Source: Companilactobacillus sp.
GTDB taxonomy: Bacteria > Bacillota > Bacilli > Lactobacillales > Lactobacillaceae
Direction: 5' to 3'
Assembly: GCF_022484265.1 (NCBI RefSeq)
Contig: NZ_JAKVLR010000001.1
Span: 558,001-622,000 of the forward strand
Length of the DNA stretch: 64,000 nt
Shown here: one piece after another, positions 40,421-51,299 of the stretch
How positions within the stretch are numbered: position 1 is the stretch's first letter
How the letters are laid out: every line of letters starts with the position of its first letter
Position numbers and translations under genes: made by a program
Notes under the pieces: model-generated
The model's database searches: none
What the model saw: the letters and a program-made list of their open reading frames with translations, nothing else
What the model was told of the DNA's origin: nothing

Positions 40421-40969
40421 TTAATTGTTAACTAATAGCAAATTCTTGATAGCAGTGTAACGTTTGAGCACGCTGCCGTCGATAACTTGATCACCAACAC
40501 GGATAATGACTCCACCGATGATTGAAGGATCTACTATTTTTGTTAAGTTTACTTGTTTCACTGAGAAACGTTGTTCGATCACGGATTTTAATTTATCTTC
40601 TTGATCAGAACTCAACTCAATTGTTGAAGTTACTTCAACTTCAACAATTCCGTTATCAGCATCATATTTATCAATATATGCGTCTGCAATCTCATCAACG
40701 CAGTCCATTCTTTTACGATCGACTAACATTGATAAAAAGTTTTGCATGAGCTCGCCAAAAGGCTTTTTCAAGGTATCCATAATCTTGTTCTTTTCAGTGG
40801 CACTAATTGAATTGCCTGAAAGAGCAAAACCCAAATTTGGATTTTCCTTATAGATAACCTTGAGAGCTTTGAGGTCTTCAAGAATTTCGTCAACGACGTT
40901 TTCTTCTTGAGCGACTTCATAGAGAGCTTTACTGTAACGTTTTCCCACTTGTAATTTACTTATCTTCAT
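40421..40969 (-). CDS. atpH: ATP synthase delta subunit
   Basis: 182 residues. The OSCP/delta family pattern is visible: RYSKALYEVAQEENVVDEILEDLKAL at the N-terminus and SIIGGVIIRVGDQVIDGSVLKRYTAIKNLL at the C-terminus. It connects the peripheral stalk to F1. It overlaps atpF by 14 bases. Confidence 0.96.
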   Translation of the reverse strand: MKISKLQVGKRYSKALYEVAQEENVVDEILEDLKALKVIYKENPNLGFALSGNSISATEKNKIMDTLKKPFGELMQNFLSMLVDRKRMDCVDEIADAYIDKYDADNGIVEVEVTSTIELSSDQEDKLKSVIEQRFSVKQVNLTKIVDPSIIGGVIIRVGDQVIDGSVLKRYTAIKNLLLVNN

Positions 40970-41483
40970 TGTGTACAGTCAACTCCTTAATATAAGAGTC
41001 GATTAGTGACTTTTGATCGTCAGCGTTCAGCTCTTTGGAGATAACTTTTGAAGCAATCTCTAAAGACAAGCTTGCAATATCATTTTGTGCTTCTGACATT
41101 GCGTCTTGTTTAGCTTTTTCAGCGTCCGACTTAGCCTTTTGTCTTACAACTTCTGCTTCGCTATGTGCATCGGCAACGATTGATTTCTTTTGAGTATCAC
41201 CGCTGTCCTTTGCTTTATTAACAATTTCAATAGCTTCAGCACGTGAATTGCGTAGTGCTTCTTCACGTTCCTTTTTCAGCTTTTCTGCACTAGCACGTTC
41301 AGAATCTGCATAATCAAGGTCTCCCGTGATCTTTGCAGAACGAGCATCCATCATCTTAGTGACTGGACCCCATGCGTAATGCTTTACGGCTAAGGTTAAA
41401 AGGATAAAAGATATAAGAATAAAAAGCATGTCACCCAAAGCTAACTTACCTGTACCTGCTCCAAGTACTAAAATACCTGCCAT
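40956..41483 (-). CDS. atpF: ATP synthase b subunit
   Basis: 175 residues: one N-terminal helix (about 16-36), then a long charged coiled coil (DYADSERASAEKLKKEREEALRNSRAEAIEIVNKAK). It forms the peripheral stalk dimer. It overlaps atpH and lies 69 bases after atpE. Confidence 0.96.
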   Translation of the reverse strand: MAGILVLGAGTGKLALGDMLFILISFILLTLAVKHYAWGPVTKMMDARSAKITGDLDYADSERASAEKLKKEREEALRNSRAEAIEIVNKAKDSGDTQKKSIVADAHSEAEVVRQKAKSDAEKAKQDAMSEAQNDIASLSLEIASKVISKELNADDQKSLIDSYIKELTVHNEDK

Positions 41484-41552
41484 ATTCTCAACTCCTTCCT
41501 CTCATATAAAACATAAAAAGGCGATCTATTATCGCCGGAAATAATTCGATGT

Positions 41553-42499
<947 letters not shown>

Positions 42500-42590
42500 T
42501 AATAACCCCCCTTTCTTCGCTTATTGAAAATACATATTGATACTTCAAAAATAATAACACTTAAAAAAGTTTATTTAAATAGTGATTTAT

Positions 42591-43220
42591 TTATTTAGTA
42601 CCAAATAATCTATCTCCAGCATCACCTAGACCTGGGAAGATATAGCCACTCTCAGTAAGTTTTTCATCCATAGCAGCAGCATAAATATCAACATCAGGAT
42701 GTTCTTTTTGAACTTCGCGAACACCCTCAGGTGCAGCAACTAAAACAACTAATCTCATATGCTTAGCACCACGTTTTTTCAAGGCTTCGATAGCCATGTT
42801 TGCAGAACCACCAGTGGCAAGCATTGGATCGACGATAAACAAGTCACGTTGATCAATATCGCTAGGTAGTTTTACGAAATATTCATGAGGTTTCAAAGTC
42901 TTTTCGTCACGATACATACCAATATGCCCAACTTTAGCTGCTGGGATCAATTGCAAAACACCATCAACCATTCCCAAACCGGCTCTTAAGATAGGAATAA
43001 CAGCTAGTTTTTTACCAGCGATCATCTTTTGAGTTGACTTGCCCATTGGAGTTTCTACTTCAACGTCTGTTAGTGGAAGGTCACGAGTAATTTCGTAAAC
43101 CATCAATTCGGCAATTTCATTCGCAACTTCACGGAATACCTTGGTACCTGTGTGTTTGCTACGAATAATAGTAAGTTTGTGTTGAATTAATGGGTGATTC
43201 AATACTTCGAATTTTGACAT
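42591..43220 (-). CDS. upp: Uracil phosphoribosyltransferase
   Basis: 209 residues. The PRPP-binding motif [17 protein letters not shown] is near 131-147, and the uracil-binding C-terminus is [19 protein letters not shown]. It salvages uracil to UMP. It is placed between the Sua5-like gene (11-base gap) and the atp operon. Confidence 0.98.
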   Translation of the reverse strand: MSKFEVLNHPLIQHKLTIIRSKHTGTKVFREVANEIAELMVYEITRDLPLTDVEVETPMGKSTQKMIAGKKLAVIPILRAGLGMVDGVLQLIPAAKVGHIGMYRDEKTLKPHEYFVKLPSDIDQRDLFIVDPMLATGGSANMAIEALKKRGAKHMRLVVLVAAPEGVREVQKEHPDVDIYAAAMDEKLTESGYIFPGLGDAGDRLFGTK

Positions 43221-43231
43221 TTTAATGCTCC

Positions 43232-44242
43232 TTATTTTGTGTAGTGTTGTTGTCCTGCGGATTTATTCAAGCGGTTCGTATAAGCGGCAGAATGTTCAGT
43301 GTCAGGAAACCCTTGTGCAAGGATATAATCCATTTGTGAATTATCTAACTCTCTTAACCCTGCAAACAAGTGCTGCGACGCAGTGATGACATCTTTGCCC
43401 AATGAAAACTTGGGATAATTTTCAGAAATCTGATTTAAAACTTGATCAGTTGCAAGGATACCAATTTTAGAAGTCTCTTGAGAATATTTTGCAATTGCAC
43501 TCTCAAAGTCAGCTTGGTTATCAATGATGATAACTTGGGCGTTGGGTGCATAATGCTTGTATTTCATCCCTGGAGCCTTTGGTATCTCCTCTTGAGTAAC
43601 TTTATGGTGATCACTTCTAACGTCCCCTAAGACCTCGATCAAATCATCTTCTGTGACCATCCCTGGTCGTAATATCGTTGGAATATCAACAGACAGATCA
43701 ATAACAGTTGATTCCACTCCAATCTTAGTTGGACCATCATCAAGAATCGCTGCTATTTTCCCATTTAAGTCGTGATAAACATGTTTAGCTTCAGTCGGAC
43801 TAGGTTTACCACTAGTATTTGCTGAAGGACCAACTATTGGCTTACCAAATTGTTTGATCAAACTTAAGGTAACTTGATTATTTGGCATCCTAAATGCAGC
43901 AGTCTTCAAACCACCGGTAACTTCGGGCGACAAAGTTCCAGGCTGAATAGGCATGATGATCGTCAACGGACCTGGCCAAAAACGTTTCATCAACTTTTCT
44001 GCCAGCGGCTTGTAGTCTAAATCAGCATATTGCCAAACCATCTCCGGACCATCAACGTGCACGATCAGTGGATTGTCACTGGGACGGCCCTTTGCAGCAT
44101 ACACATCCTTAACGATATCTGGACGAGTCGCATCTGCTCCCAAACCGTATACAGTTTCGGTGGGAAAAGCAACTAATTTACCCTTAGCTAGGAAATTAGC
44201 AGCTTGAGCGATTTGATCATCGTTCAAAATAACTGTTTCCAA
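43232..44242 (-). CDS. ywlC: L-threonylcarbamoyladenylate synthase (Sua5/YwlC)
   Basis: 336 residues: an N-terminal YrdC domain ([46 protein letters not shown]) plus a C-terminal Sua5 domain from about 220, so it is the longer Sua5 type. It makes threonylcarbamoyl-AMP, the first intermediate of t6A37 in ANN-decoding tRNAs. It lies two bases after prmC. Related genomes often carry glyA between this gene and upp; here they are adjacent. Confidence 0.95.
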   Translation of the reverse strand: METVILNDDQIAQAANFLAKGKLVAFPTETVYGLGADATRPDIVKDVYAAKGRPSDNPLIVHVDGPEMVWQYADLDYKPLAEKLMKRFWPGPLTIIMPIQPGTLSPEVTGGLKTAAFRMPNNQVTLSLIKQFGKPIVGPSANTSGKPSPTEAKHVYHDLNGKIAAILDDGPTKIGVESTVIDLSVDIPTILRPGMVTEDDLIEVLGDVRSDHHKVTQEEIPKAPGMKYKHYAPNAQVIIIDNQADFESAIAKYSQETSKIGILATDQVLNQISENYPKFSLGKDVITASQHLFAGLRELDNSQMDYILAQGFPDTEHSAAYTNRLNKSAGQQHYTK

Positions 44243-44244
44243 CT

Positions 44245-45096
44245 TTACACCTTCCTTCTAAATGCTTTTAAATAACGAAAATTGCCACTAATATCCTTAT
44301 AAAATTCTACCGCATATTGAGGTAAGTTTTTATCAAATATTTGCTTTATTTCAGTTTTTTGATGATATCCAAATTCCATGTACAGATTTCCCGACTCGCT
44401 GAGGTAGTTATCAACTTGTTTTGAAACCCGTTCATAAAAATCTAATCCATCATTTTCCCCATATAAAGCCAATTTCGGCTCATATTTTTTGACGCTCTCA
44501 TCCATCACATTTTTTTCAGAGCGAGCAATATAAGGCGGATTCGAGACGATCACATCAAATTCCTGCGGTTTGATATCAGCAAACAAATCACTTTTTACAA
44601 AAAAAGCGTTGTTTGCTTGATAATTGTCAGCATTTAGTCGTGCGACAGAAATCGCATCTTCAGAAATATCCGACATTAAAACTTCATCATCAGGAAATTC
44701 AATTGCCAGAGTGATTCCAATCACGCCTGATCCTGTGCCGATGTCTAAGACCTCGGCCGAATCCTCTGTGTGGTCATCGATGATTTTCTGGACCATTTCT
44801 TCGGTCTCTTGCCTAGGTATCAAAACGTTTGAGTTAACTGTAAAATCCCTGCCCATAAAATAAGCATGACCCAAGATATATTGAACTGGTTCATTATTTT
44901 TGAGGCGGATCAAGCCATCCCGGAATCGATGAAGCACCCGCCCCGGAACTGGGTCGTTTCGATGCAGCTGCAACTGGGTGTAATTATATCCTGAAAGTTC
45001 TTCGAGTAAATACTGAGCATCCTCAGGAAACTGATCATTTTCCTTTAATAGCAAAAAAGCCCTCTTGAGGGCATTAGAATAACTTAGTCTCTCCAC
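44245..45096 (-). CDS. prmC: Release-factor glutamine methyltransferase PrmC
   Basis: 283 residues from a GTG at 45096, 10 bases after GGAG; an ATG at 45129 in the same frame is an alternative deeper inside prfA. The SAM motif [16 protein letters not shown] is near 110, and the catalytic NPPY is in [11 protein letters not shown] near 180. It methylates the Gln of the GGQ motif of RF1/RF2; the RF1 gene prfA is directly upstream and overlaps it. A terminator-like hairpin lies inside its first codons. Confidence 0.92.
   Translation of the reverse strand: MERLSYSNALKRAFLLLKENDQFPEDAQYLLEELSGYNYTQLQLHRNDPVPGRVLHRFRDGLIRLKNNEPVQYILGHAYFMGRDFTVNSNVLIPRQETEEMVQKIIDDHTEDSAEVLDIGTGSGVIGITLAIEFPDDEVLMSDISEDAISVARLNADNYQANNAFFVKSDLFADIKPQEFDVIVSNPPYIARSEKNVMDESVKKYEPKLALYGENDGLDFYERVSKQVDNYLSESGNLYMEFGYHQKTEIKQIFDKNLPQYAVEFYKDISGNFRYLKAFRRKV
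45053..45072 (-). terminator. Terminator-like hairpin at the prfA/prmC junction
   Basis: The minus strand reads GCCCTCAAGAGGGC followed by TTTTTT, directly after the prfA stop and within prmC codons 9-15. It has the form of an intrinsic terminator or attenuator but a short stem (5-6 bp). Activity is uncertain. Confidence 0.45.
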
Positions 45097-46171
45097 TTTG
45101 AATCTGCTCCAATTTCTTAGTTTGATCATAAACGATCAGCGCGTCGATGATCTCATCTAATTCACCATTCATGATACGGTCTAATTTGTTCAATGAAAGA
45201 CCGATACGATGGTCAGTAACACGGTTTTGAGGATAGTTATATGTACGGATACGTTCAGAACGGTCACCTGTACCAACAGCTGACTTACGTTTTTCATCAT
45301 ATTCGCTTTGATTTTCCGATTCATAGTAATCGTAAACACGTGAACGCAAAATTTGCATAGCCTTTTCACGGTTTTGTTGTTGAGAACGTTGATCTTGCAT
45401 GGCAACCACGATACCAGTTGGCAAGTGAGTCATACGGACAGCAGATGATGTCTTGTTGATATGCTGTCCACCAGCACCAGATGAACGATAAACATCGACA
45501 CGAATATCTTTAGGATCGATATCAACGTCAACTTCATCGTATTCTGGCATAACAGCAACAGTTGCTGTCGACGTGTGAACACGACCAGCTGATTCAGTTG
45601 CAGGAACACGTTGAACACGGTGAGCACCATTTTCATACTTCAATTTTGAATATACTCGATTACCAGTGATCATGACAGCAACGTCTTTGTATCCACCTAC
45701 TTCAGTGGAGTTCTCATCGATGATTTCAAAATTCCAGCCTTGTTTTTCAGCATATTTTGAATACATACCTAATAGATCGGCCGCAAATAAACTCGCTTCG
45801 TCACCACCGGCAGCTCCACGAATTTCCATGATAATATTTTTATCATCGTTAGGATCTTTAGGAAGCATCAAGAGAGTGATTTCATGTTCAACTTTTTCAA
45901 GCTCAGCCTTTGATTCATTTAATTCATCTTTAGCCATTGCTTGCATTTCGTCATCATCAGTCTCACGCAAGATCTCATCGCTATCGCTGATGCTCTGTTT
46001 TAATTCCTTATACTTCTTAAAAGCAGCTACGACATCACGCATGTCGGCTTCTTCTTTAGAAAGTTTCATGTATCGTTTTGTATCATTAATAACTTCTGGA
46101 TCACTCATTAATTCTTGTAGTTCATTGTAGCGGTCTAAAAGTCCTTCAAGTTGGTCAAATATTTTATCCAC
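45074..46171 (-). CDS. prfA: Peptide chain release factor 1
   Basis: 365 residues. The GGQ motif is in [22 protein letters not shown] near 230-250, and the stop-codon recognition PxT-type motif is PATESAG near 187 in [15 protein letters not shown]. It terminates at UAA and UAG. It precedes prmC, which modifies it, and follows tdk by 14 bases. Confidence 0.97.
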   Translation of the reverse strand: MDKIFDQLEGLLDRYNELQELMSDPEVINDTKRYMKLSKEEADMRDVVAAFKKYKELKQSISDSDEILRETDDDEMQAMAKDELNESKAELEKVEHEITLLMLPKDPNDDKNIIMEIRGAAGGDEASLFAADLLGMYSKYAEKQGWNFEIIDENSTEVGGYKDVAVMITGNRVYSKLKYENGAHRVQRVPATESAGRVHTSTATVAVMPEYDEVDVDIDPKDIRVDVYRSSGAGGQHINKTSSAVRMTHLPTGIVVAMQDQRSQQQNREKAMQILRSRVYDYYESENQSEYDEKRKSAVGTGDRSERIRTYNYPQNRVTDHRIGLSLNKLDRIMNGELDEIIDALIVYDQTKKLEQIQSGETKLF

Positions 46172-46185
46172 TTTAAGAATCCTTT

Positions 46186-46767
46186 CTACTTATCTTCTAG
46201 CATTGGAGGATGATTGTAGTGGCGACGGCAAACTGGATAGTACATTTCGTTTCCGCCGATAGCAATCTGGTCTCCTTCATAAACTGGTTTACCATCAGAC
46301 ATACGCATGTTCATTGTAGCCTTTTTCTTACAAAACCAGCAGATAGTTTTCATTTCTTCTAGTTTATCAGCATATAGTAGGAAATACTTAGATCCTTCGA
46401 ATAATTCATTACGAAAATCATTCTTAAGACCAAAAGCCATAACTGGTATATCTAAATCATCCACTACCTTAGTTGCTTGAATAACTTGTTCCTTTGTCAT
46501 GAACTCGCATTCATCGATCAATACGCAAGCAGCATCGGTATTTTCCTCTTTAACAATATCATAAACGTTAGAATCATGTTGAAGAGCGATTGCCGAAGCC
46601 GACAATCCAATTCGACTCGAGATCTTGCCTTTTCCAGAACGAGTATCTAAAACACTAGTCATTAAAATAACTGACTTGCCTTGTTCCTTGTAGTTGTGGG
46701 CAACCTTTAAGATCTCAATTGACTTACCGCTGTTCATCGCACCGTATTTAAAAAATAGTTGAGCCAA
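46186..46767 (-). CDS. tdk: Thymidine kinase
   Basis: 193 residues, type II TK. Walker [10 protein letters not shown] is at 8-16, Walker [10 protein letters not shown] near 82, the lasso/substrate region follows, and zinc cysteines are in CWFCKKK and a C-terminal Cys-Arg-Arg-His. It phosphorylates thymidine for salvage. It is divergent from murT across a 166-base promoter region. Confidence 0.97.
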   Translation of the reverse strand: MAQLFFKYGAMNSGKSIEILKVAHNYKEQGKSVILMTSVLDTRSGKGKISSRIGLSASAIALQHDSNVYDIVKEENTDAACVLIDECEFMTKEQVIQATKVVDDLDIPVMAFGLKNDFRNELFEGSKYFLLYADKLEEMKTICWFCKKKATMNMRMSDGKPVYEGDQIAIGGNEMYYPVCRRHYNHPPMLEDK

Positions 46768-46933
46768 ATTTACGCCTCCAAATTTATTTCCTTGAAAATT
46801 ATACCCAATGCACTACTCAAATAACAGAAATTTCAATAATTGTTAGTAAGTTTCTGTAAATTGAAATCAAAATTGTCTAAAATGTAATTTATATATGCTA
46901 AGATATTTCTAATAAATCAATTGAGGTTTAATA

Positions 46934-48271
46934 ATGACACTTAAATCAAGCTTTGCAACACTCACTGGAAAAAGTTCTTATTTTATTCTGAGCCGTTTTT
47001 TTAACGGGGGCTCTTCATATCCAGGAAAAATCGCTTACAAGATCGACCCAGATATTTTGGCAACTTTGGGTAAAAATTACGAATTGATCGTCGTTACCGG
47101 TACTAATGGTAAGACTTTGACAACTTCGCTGATCAACAAGATGCTCACCCAAAAATATGATGACGTGTTGACTAATCCGACAGGTTCGAACATGATCCAA
47201 GGAATCGTCACTAGTTTTATCACCCATCGCAAAACTAGCAAGAAACCATTGGCTGTTCTAGAAGTCGACGAAGCCAATGTCGAGATCATCTGTCGTTATA
47301 TCAAGCCTAAATATTTCGTCCTCACTAATATCTTCCGTGATCAAATGGACCGATATGGTGAAATCTACACCACTTATCAAAAAATCTTAAATGGTATCAA
47401 ACTAGCGCCAGATGCTACTATCATTGCTAATGGCGATGCTGCTATTTTCTCATCGAAAGAATTACCAAATAAAGTCGTTTATTACGGATTCACAGATAAA
47501 GGTCATGAAAATGACGATATCAAAGCTCCAACTAATACCGACGGCGTCTTGTGCCCTAAATGCAACCATATCCTGCACTATCACAACATTTCTTACGCTA
47601 ACTTAGGCAGCTACTTCTGCCCAAACTGCGGTTTCAAACGTCATCCTTTAGATTATCAAGTAACTGGCATCGAAACACTGTTGCCTAACAAAACTGAGTT
47701 TTCAATCGATGGAAATAAATTTACGATGAACATCGGTGGTAAATACAACGTCTACAATGCATTAGCCGCTTACGCCATTGCCTCAGAGATGGGCATTTCC
47801 ACTGAACAAATTGCTAAAGCTTTTTCATATGATGAAAAGGTCTTTGGCCGTCAAGAAACAATTACCGTAAATGACAAAGACGTCAACATCATTTTGGTCA
47901 AAAACCCAGTAGGTTTAAACCAAGTTATTGAAACTATTTTAAGCGATAAGTCAGATTATAGTTTGGCCTTCCTACTTAATGCCAACTATGCTGACGGTAT
48001 CGATACTAGTTGGATCTGGGACGCTAACTTTGAAGATTTTGACTATGACAAACTTCCGCTAGTGATCACTGGTGGAAAGCGTGTCAAAGACGTAACTTAT
48101 CGCTTCAAGATTGCCGGACTCAATATGGACAAGAACATCGAAACGATTGAGATCGAAGATTTCGTTAAAGAGATCCCAAACATCCCAACTAAAAAGATAT
48201 ACGTCCTAGCTACCTATACTGCCATGATGTCCTTAAGAAAAACTTTAAGCGAACAAGGATATATTAAATAA
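46934..48271 (+). CDS. murT: Lipid II isoglutaminyl synthase subunit MurT
   Basis: 445 residues. A Mur-ligase central domain carries TGTNGKTLTTSLI near 57-69. A Cys4 ribbon is inserted in it (CPKCNHILHYHN ... FCPNCGFKRHP, near 205-235), and the C-terminal DUF1727 domain follows, the MurT layout. MurT activates D-Glu of lipid II; its partner GatD supplies ammonia from glutamine. GatD is normally encoded next door but is absent here: a 120-base palindrome and a convergent hydrolase follow the stop. Confidence 0.93.
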   Translation: MTLKSSFATLTGKSSYFILSRFFNGGSSYPGKIAYKIDPDILATLGKNYELIVVTGTNGKTLTTSLINKMLTQKYDDVLTNPTGSNMIQGIVTSFITHRKTSKKPLAVLEVDEANVEIICRYIKPKYFVLTNIFRDQMDRYGEIYTTYQKILNGIKLAPDATIIANGDAAIFSSKELPNKVVYYGFTDKGHENDDIKAPTNTDGVLCPKCNHILHYHNISYANLGSYFCPNCGFKRHPLDYQVTGIETLLPNKTEFSIDGNKFTMNIGGKYNVYNALAAYAIASEMGISTEQIAKAFSYDEKVFGRQETITVNDKDVNIILVKNPVGLNQVIETILSDKSDYSLAFLLNANYADGIDTSWIWDANFEDFDYDKLPLVITGGKRVKDVTYRFKIAGLNMDKNIETIEIEDFVKEIPNIPTKKIYVLATYTAMMSLRKTLSEQGYIK

Positions 48272-48390
48272 GAGCGTGCCACAAAGTATGGCACCCTCCG
48301 CGTAACAACGAAGACGACCTAATTCAAATATGAATTAGGTCGTCTTTTACGTTAATGCTTGAGCGCTCACCATGCTTTGTCGCACGCTCT
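48271..48390. repeat. Nested palindrome filling the murT/serine hydrolase gap
   Basis: Outer arms 48271-48291 and 48370-48390 match at 19 of 21 positions when one is reversed; inner arms 48311-48325 and 48332-48346 (AAGACGACCTAATTC) are a perfect 15-bp stem with a 6-base loop; a CGTAA/TTACG pair lies between. It spans the entire space between two convergent stops and can act as terminator in both directions. Its length and nesting exceed a normal terminator. Confidence 0.85.
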
Positions 48391-48391
48391 T

Positions 48392-49363
48392 TTAATTGTC
48401 TTCTTCTAAAAACGATTCTAGGATAGTCTTGCGTCTGAGCAAAAAAATCTCATTGTGTTCAATTGGATGAACTCGATTGGTCAAAACGACCATCGCTTTT
48501 TGCGTCTGATAATCTAAAGCGATGAAATGGCCGGTATAACCTGTGTGAAACAAGACTCTTCCCTGTCCGTCTGGCTTAACGTCCCACCCCAAAGAACGTC
48601 CAGGATCTAACTTAGTAAAATTATGGTACAAAAATTCATATTGAGGCTGCAGCATAATTTGGGCAAATTTTACGACATCGTCCAAATTTGAAAACATCCC
48701 CGCTGATCCACAGCGCCTGCCCAATTGACGTGCTTTGGGGTCGTTAGGAATTCCGATTAACATTTCCCCATTGACTGGATAAGTTGGCGTACAACGACTC
48801 TCAACTGGATCAAAGGTTGAATCTTCTAATTCCCAAGGATCCAATATTTCTTTAACAATAATATCTTGGACCGGTTCGCCATAAATTTTTTCAGCGATCA
48901 ATCCTAACATGATCATTCCAGTATCAGTATATTTAACGACTTTATCAAAATTATCAGTTACTGGTAACTTCAACAACGCATCAATCAACTCTGGTGCATC
49001 TAACGAATCACGGTTCGGAATATATCCGGCAATACCTGAAGTATGCGTCAATAAATGAAAAATTTCGACTCGTTGATCTGTGAATTCGGGCAAATATTTA
49101 GAAACCGGGTCATGCAAAGAAATCTTGTTTTCGTCAATCATTTTTAAAATCAGCGGAATAGTTCCCATAACCTTAGTCAACGATGCTAGATCGTACAATT
49201 CATCGCCAGACAATAAGGTTTTTTCAGGTTGCCATGATTTGTATCCCAAAACATGTTTGTCCACGTGTGTGCCCTCTATGAAGGCATAACTTGCTCCAGG
49301 GACTATTTGTTGATTAACCAAGTCTCTTATTTGAGCATTAGTTTCTACAAAATTGTTCATCAT
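48392..49363 (-). CDS. Serine hydrolase, beta-lactamase class C / PBP-like
   Basis: 323 residues. The SxxK motif is SLTK in YDLASLTKVMGTIP near 60, the Tyr motif is YTDTG near 146, and HTGYTGH near 270 matches the HTG/KTG position. No signal peptide or membrane helix is visible, so it is probably cytoplasmic. Such proteins act as esterases, D-Ala carboxypeptidase-like enzymes or peptidases; real beta-lactamase activity is not implied. It ends in the nested palindrome. Confidence 0.88.
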   Translation of the reverse strand: MMNNFVETNAQIRDLVNQQIVPGASYAFIEGTHVDKHVLGYKSWQPEKTLLSGDELYDLASLTKVMGTIPLILKMIDENKISLHDPVSKYLPEFTDQRVEIFHLLTHTSGIAGYIPNRDSLDAPELIDALLKLPVTDNFDKVVKYTDTGMIMLGLIAEKIYGEPVQDIIVKEILDPWELEDSTFDPVESRCTPTYPVNGEMLIGIPNDPKARQLGRRCGSAGMFSNLDDVVKFAQIMLQPQYEFLYHNFTKLDPGRSLGWDVKPDGQGRVLFHTGYTGHFIALDYQTQKAMVVLTNRVHPIEHNEIFLLRRKTILESFLEEDN

Positions 49364-49375
49364 TAATTATCTCCA

Positions 49376-49402
49376 CAAAAAAAGACATGCGATGCATGCC
49401 TT
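49376..49402 (-). terminator. Terminator of the ABC exporter operon
   Basis: The minus strand reads AGGCATGC-ATC-GCATGTCT followed by seven T residues, downstream of the second ABC subunit. Confidence 0.88.
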
Positions 49403-49418
49403 AATTATAACAAATATT

Positions 49419-51299
49419 TTAAATAGCCACGTTACCAGCGAACTGACTGTTATAAAGGTCAGCGTAAAATCCGTTTTTAGCCATAAGTTCATCATGATTT
49501 CCGGTCTCAACAATTGAGCCTTCATTCATAACAATGATCTTATCAGCATCACGGATCGTTGATAATCTGTGAGCAACTACGAAACTAGTTCTGTTCTTCA
49601 GCAATCGTTGCATAGCATGTTGAATGTGGACTTCAGTTCTGGTATCAACGGATGAAGTAGCTTCATCAAGGATCAAAATTTCTGGGTCAGCGACAAAAGC
49701 ACGAGCAATCGTGATCAATTGACGTTGTCCTTGAGAAATGTTTGATGCCTCTTCGTTAAGAACTGTGTCGTATCCATCAGGAAGTTGACGAACAAAGCTA
49801 TCAACATGGGCAGCTTTAGCTGCAGCAATAATCTCTTCTTTTGAAGCATCTTCATTGGAATACTTCAAGTTGTCATAGATCGTACCTGTGAATAGCCAAG
49901 TATCCTGAAGAACCATAGCATAATGACTTCTGACGTCTTCACGACTCATGTTTCGGATATCGCGACCGTCAAGCTTGATCGAACCACCCTTAACATCGTA
50001 GAAACGTTCAAGCAGATTGATAACCGTCGTCTTACCAGCACCAGTTGGTCCTACGATAGCAATCATTTCTCCAGGCTTAACTTCCAAATTGTAATCTTCC
50101 ATCAACAATGGCTTGCCCTCATATCCGAAGTCCATATTATCCAAAATAACTTTTTTATCAGTTTGAATATCTGGAACATCAACTGGACTGTCATCCATTT
50201 CAGGTTCATCGATCACTTCAAAAATACGTTCGGCAGAAGCAACAGTAGCCTGAATAGTATTAGCTAAGTTAGCCAGTTGAGTGATTGGTTGTGAGAATTG
50301 ATTCATGTATTGCAAGAATGCCTGGATATTACCTAAAGCAATTGTTCCATTGGCAACTTGAATACCACCAAACATAGCAATGAATACGTATCCCAAGTTA
50401 TTGATCAAAGTCATTAATGGCATGATGATACCTGAGATCATCTGAGCTTTCCATGAAGCTTTGTATAAAGTTTCATTTTCAGCATCAAATTTTGAAATTG
50501 CCTCATCTTCGTGGTTAAAACTCTTAACTACCACGTGGCCAGCATAATTTTCTTCAACTTGGTTATTTAATAAACCAAGCGATTTCTGTTGACGAGCAAA
50601 AAACTTTTGTGATGATGGTGCCACTAATCCGACTACGACCAAACTCAGTGGAATAGTAGCTAAAGCAATCAGAGTTAATTTCCAACTGATCGTGAACATC
50701 ATCCACAAAACACCAACGAAGGTCACGGTACTGGTAACGATTTGCGTGATACTTTGTTGCAAGGTACCTGCAATGTTATCCATATCGTTGATAGCACGGG
50801 ACATAATATCACCGTTTGAATGTTCATCGTAATAGCTGATCGGCAAACGACGCATCTTAGCTTTCAAGTCGCGACGCAACTTGTAGACTGTTCTCTGTGA
50901 AATTCGTGTCATCACAAATTGTTGAATGAAACTGAACAAAGCAGAGAATAGATACATGATGAAGACGATCAGGATGATTTGTTTGATCTTATCAAAATCG
51001 ATTGGGAATTGATCCACCTTGATGCCGGCTTTTTGCTGAGCGACACCAGTCATGAATCCTTTATAAATTTCAGTCGTTGCTTGTCCTAAAATTTTCGGAG
51101 TCACAACAGAAAAAATTGACGATAAAATTGCCAAGATCAAAACGGCAATGATCCCCCAGATATAGGCGGACATGTATGATGCTAAGCGGCGCACCGTTTT
51201 CCAAAAGTTCTTTGGCTTATCAGGTTTTGGACCTGGTCCGTGATGGTTGCCTGGTCCGACATGTTGACTTGGTGCAGTGGTCTTTTCGTCTTTAGCCAT
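49419..51299 (-). CDS. ABC exporter subunit with canonical Walker B (heterodimer partner 2)
   Basis: 626 residues: a His/Pro-rich N-terminal tail, a six-helix type IV exporter domain (about 40-345) and a nucleotide-binding domain. Walker A is GPTGAGKTT, signature ISQGQRQL (deviating from LSGGQ), Walker B ILILDEATSSVD with the catalytic Glu, and the switch is VVAHRLST. The consensus Walker B here and the deviant signature fit the TM288/BmrD-like half of a heterodimer. It overlaps its partner by one base. Substrate is unknown; multidrug or lipid export is typical. Confidence 0.92.
   Translation of the reverse strand: MAKDEKTTAPSQHVGPGNHHGPGPKPDKPKNFWKTVRRLASYMSAYIWGIIAVLILAILSSIFSVVTPKILGQATTEIYKGFMTGVAQQKAGIKVDQFPIDFDKIKQIILIVFIMYLFSALFSFIQQFVMTRISQRTVYKLRRDLKAKMRRLPISYYDEHSNGDIMSRAINDMDNIAGTLQQSITQIVTSTVTFVGVLWMMFTISWKLTLIALATIPLSLVVVGLVAPSSQKFFARQQKSLGLLNNQVEENYAGHVVVKSFNHEDEAISKFDAENETLYKASWKAQMISGIIMPLMTLINNLGYVFIAMFGGIQVANGTIALGNIQAFLQYMNQFSQPITQLANLANTIQATVASAERIFEVIDEPEMDDSPVDVPDIQTDKKVILDNMDFGYEGKPLLMEDYNLEVKPGEMIAIVGPTGAGKTTVINLLERFYDVKGGSIKLDGRDIRNMSREDVRSHYAMVLQDTWLFTGTIYDNLKYSNEDASKEEIIAAAKAAHVDSFVRQLPDGYDTVLNEEASNISQGQRQLITIARAFVADPEILILDEATSSVDTRTEVHIQHAMQRLLKNRTSFVVAHRLSTIRDADKIIVMNEGSIVETGNHDELMAKNGFYADLYNSQFAGNVAI

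Noticed and set aside
48392..49363. Antibiotic-resistance beta-lactamase
   Set aside because: Motifs are those of the broad class-C/esterase superfamily, and no secretion signal is visible; a resistance role is not supported.
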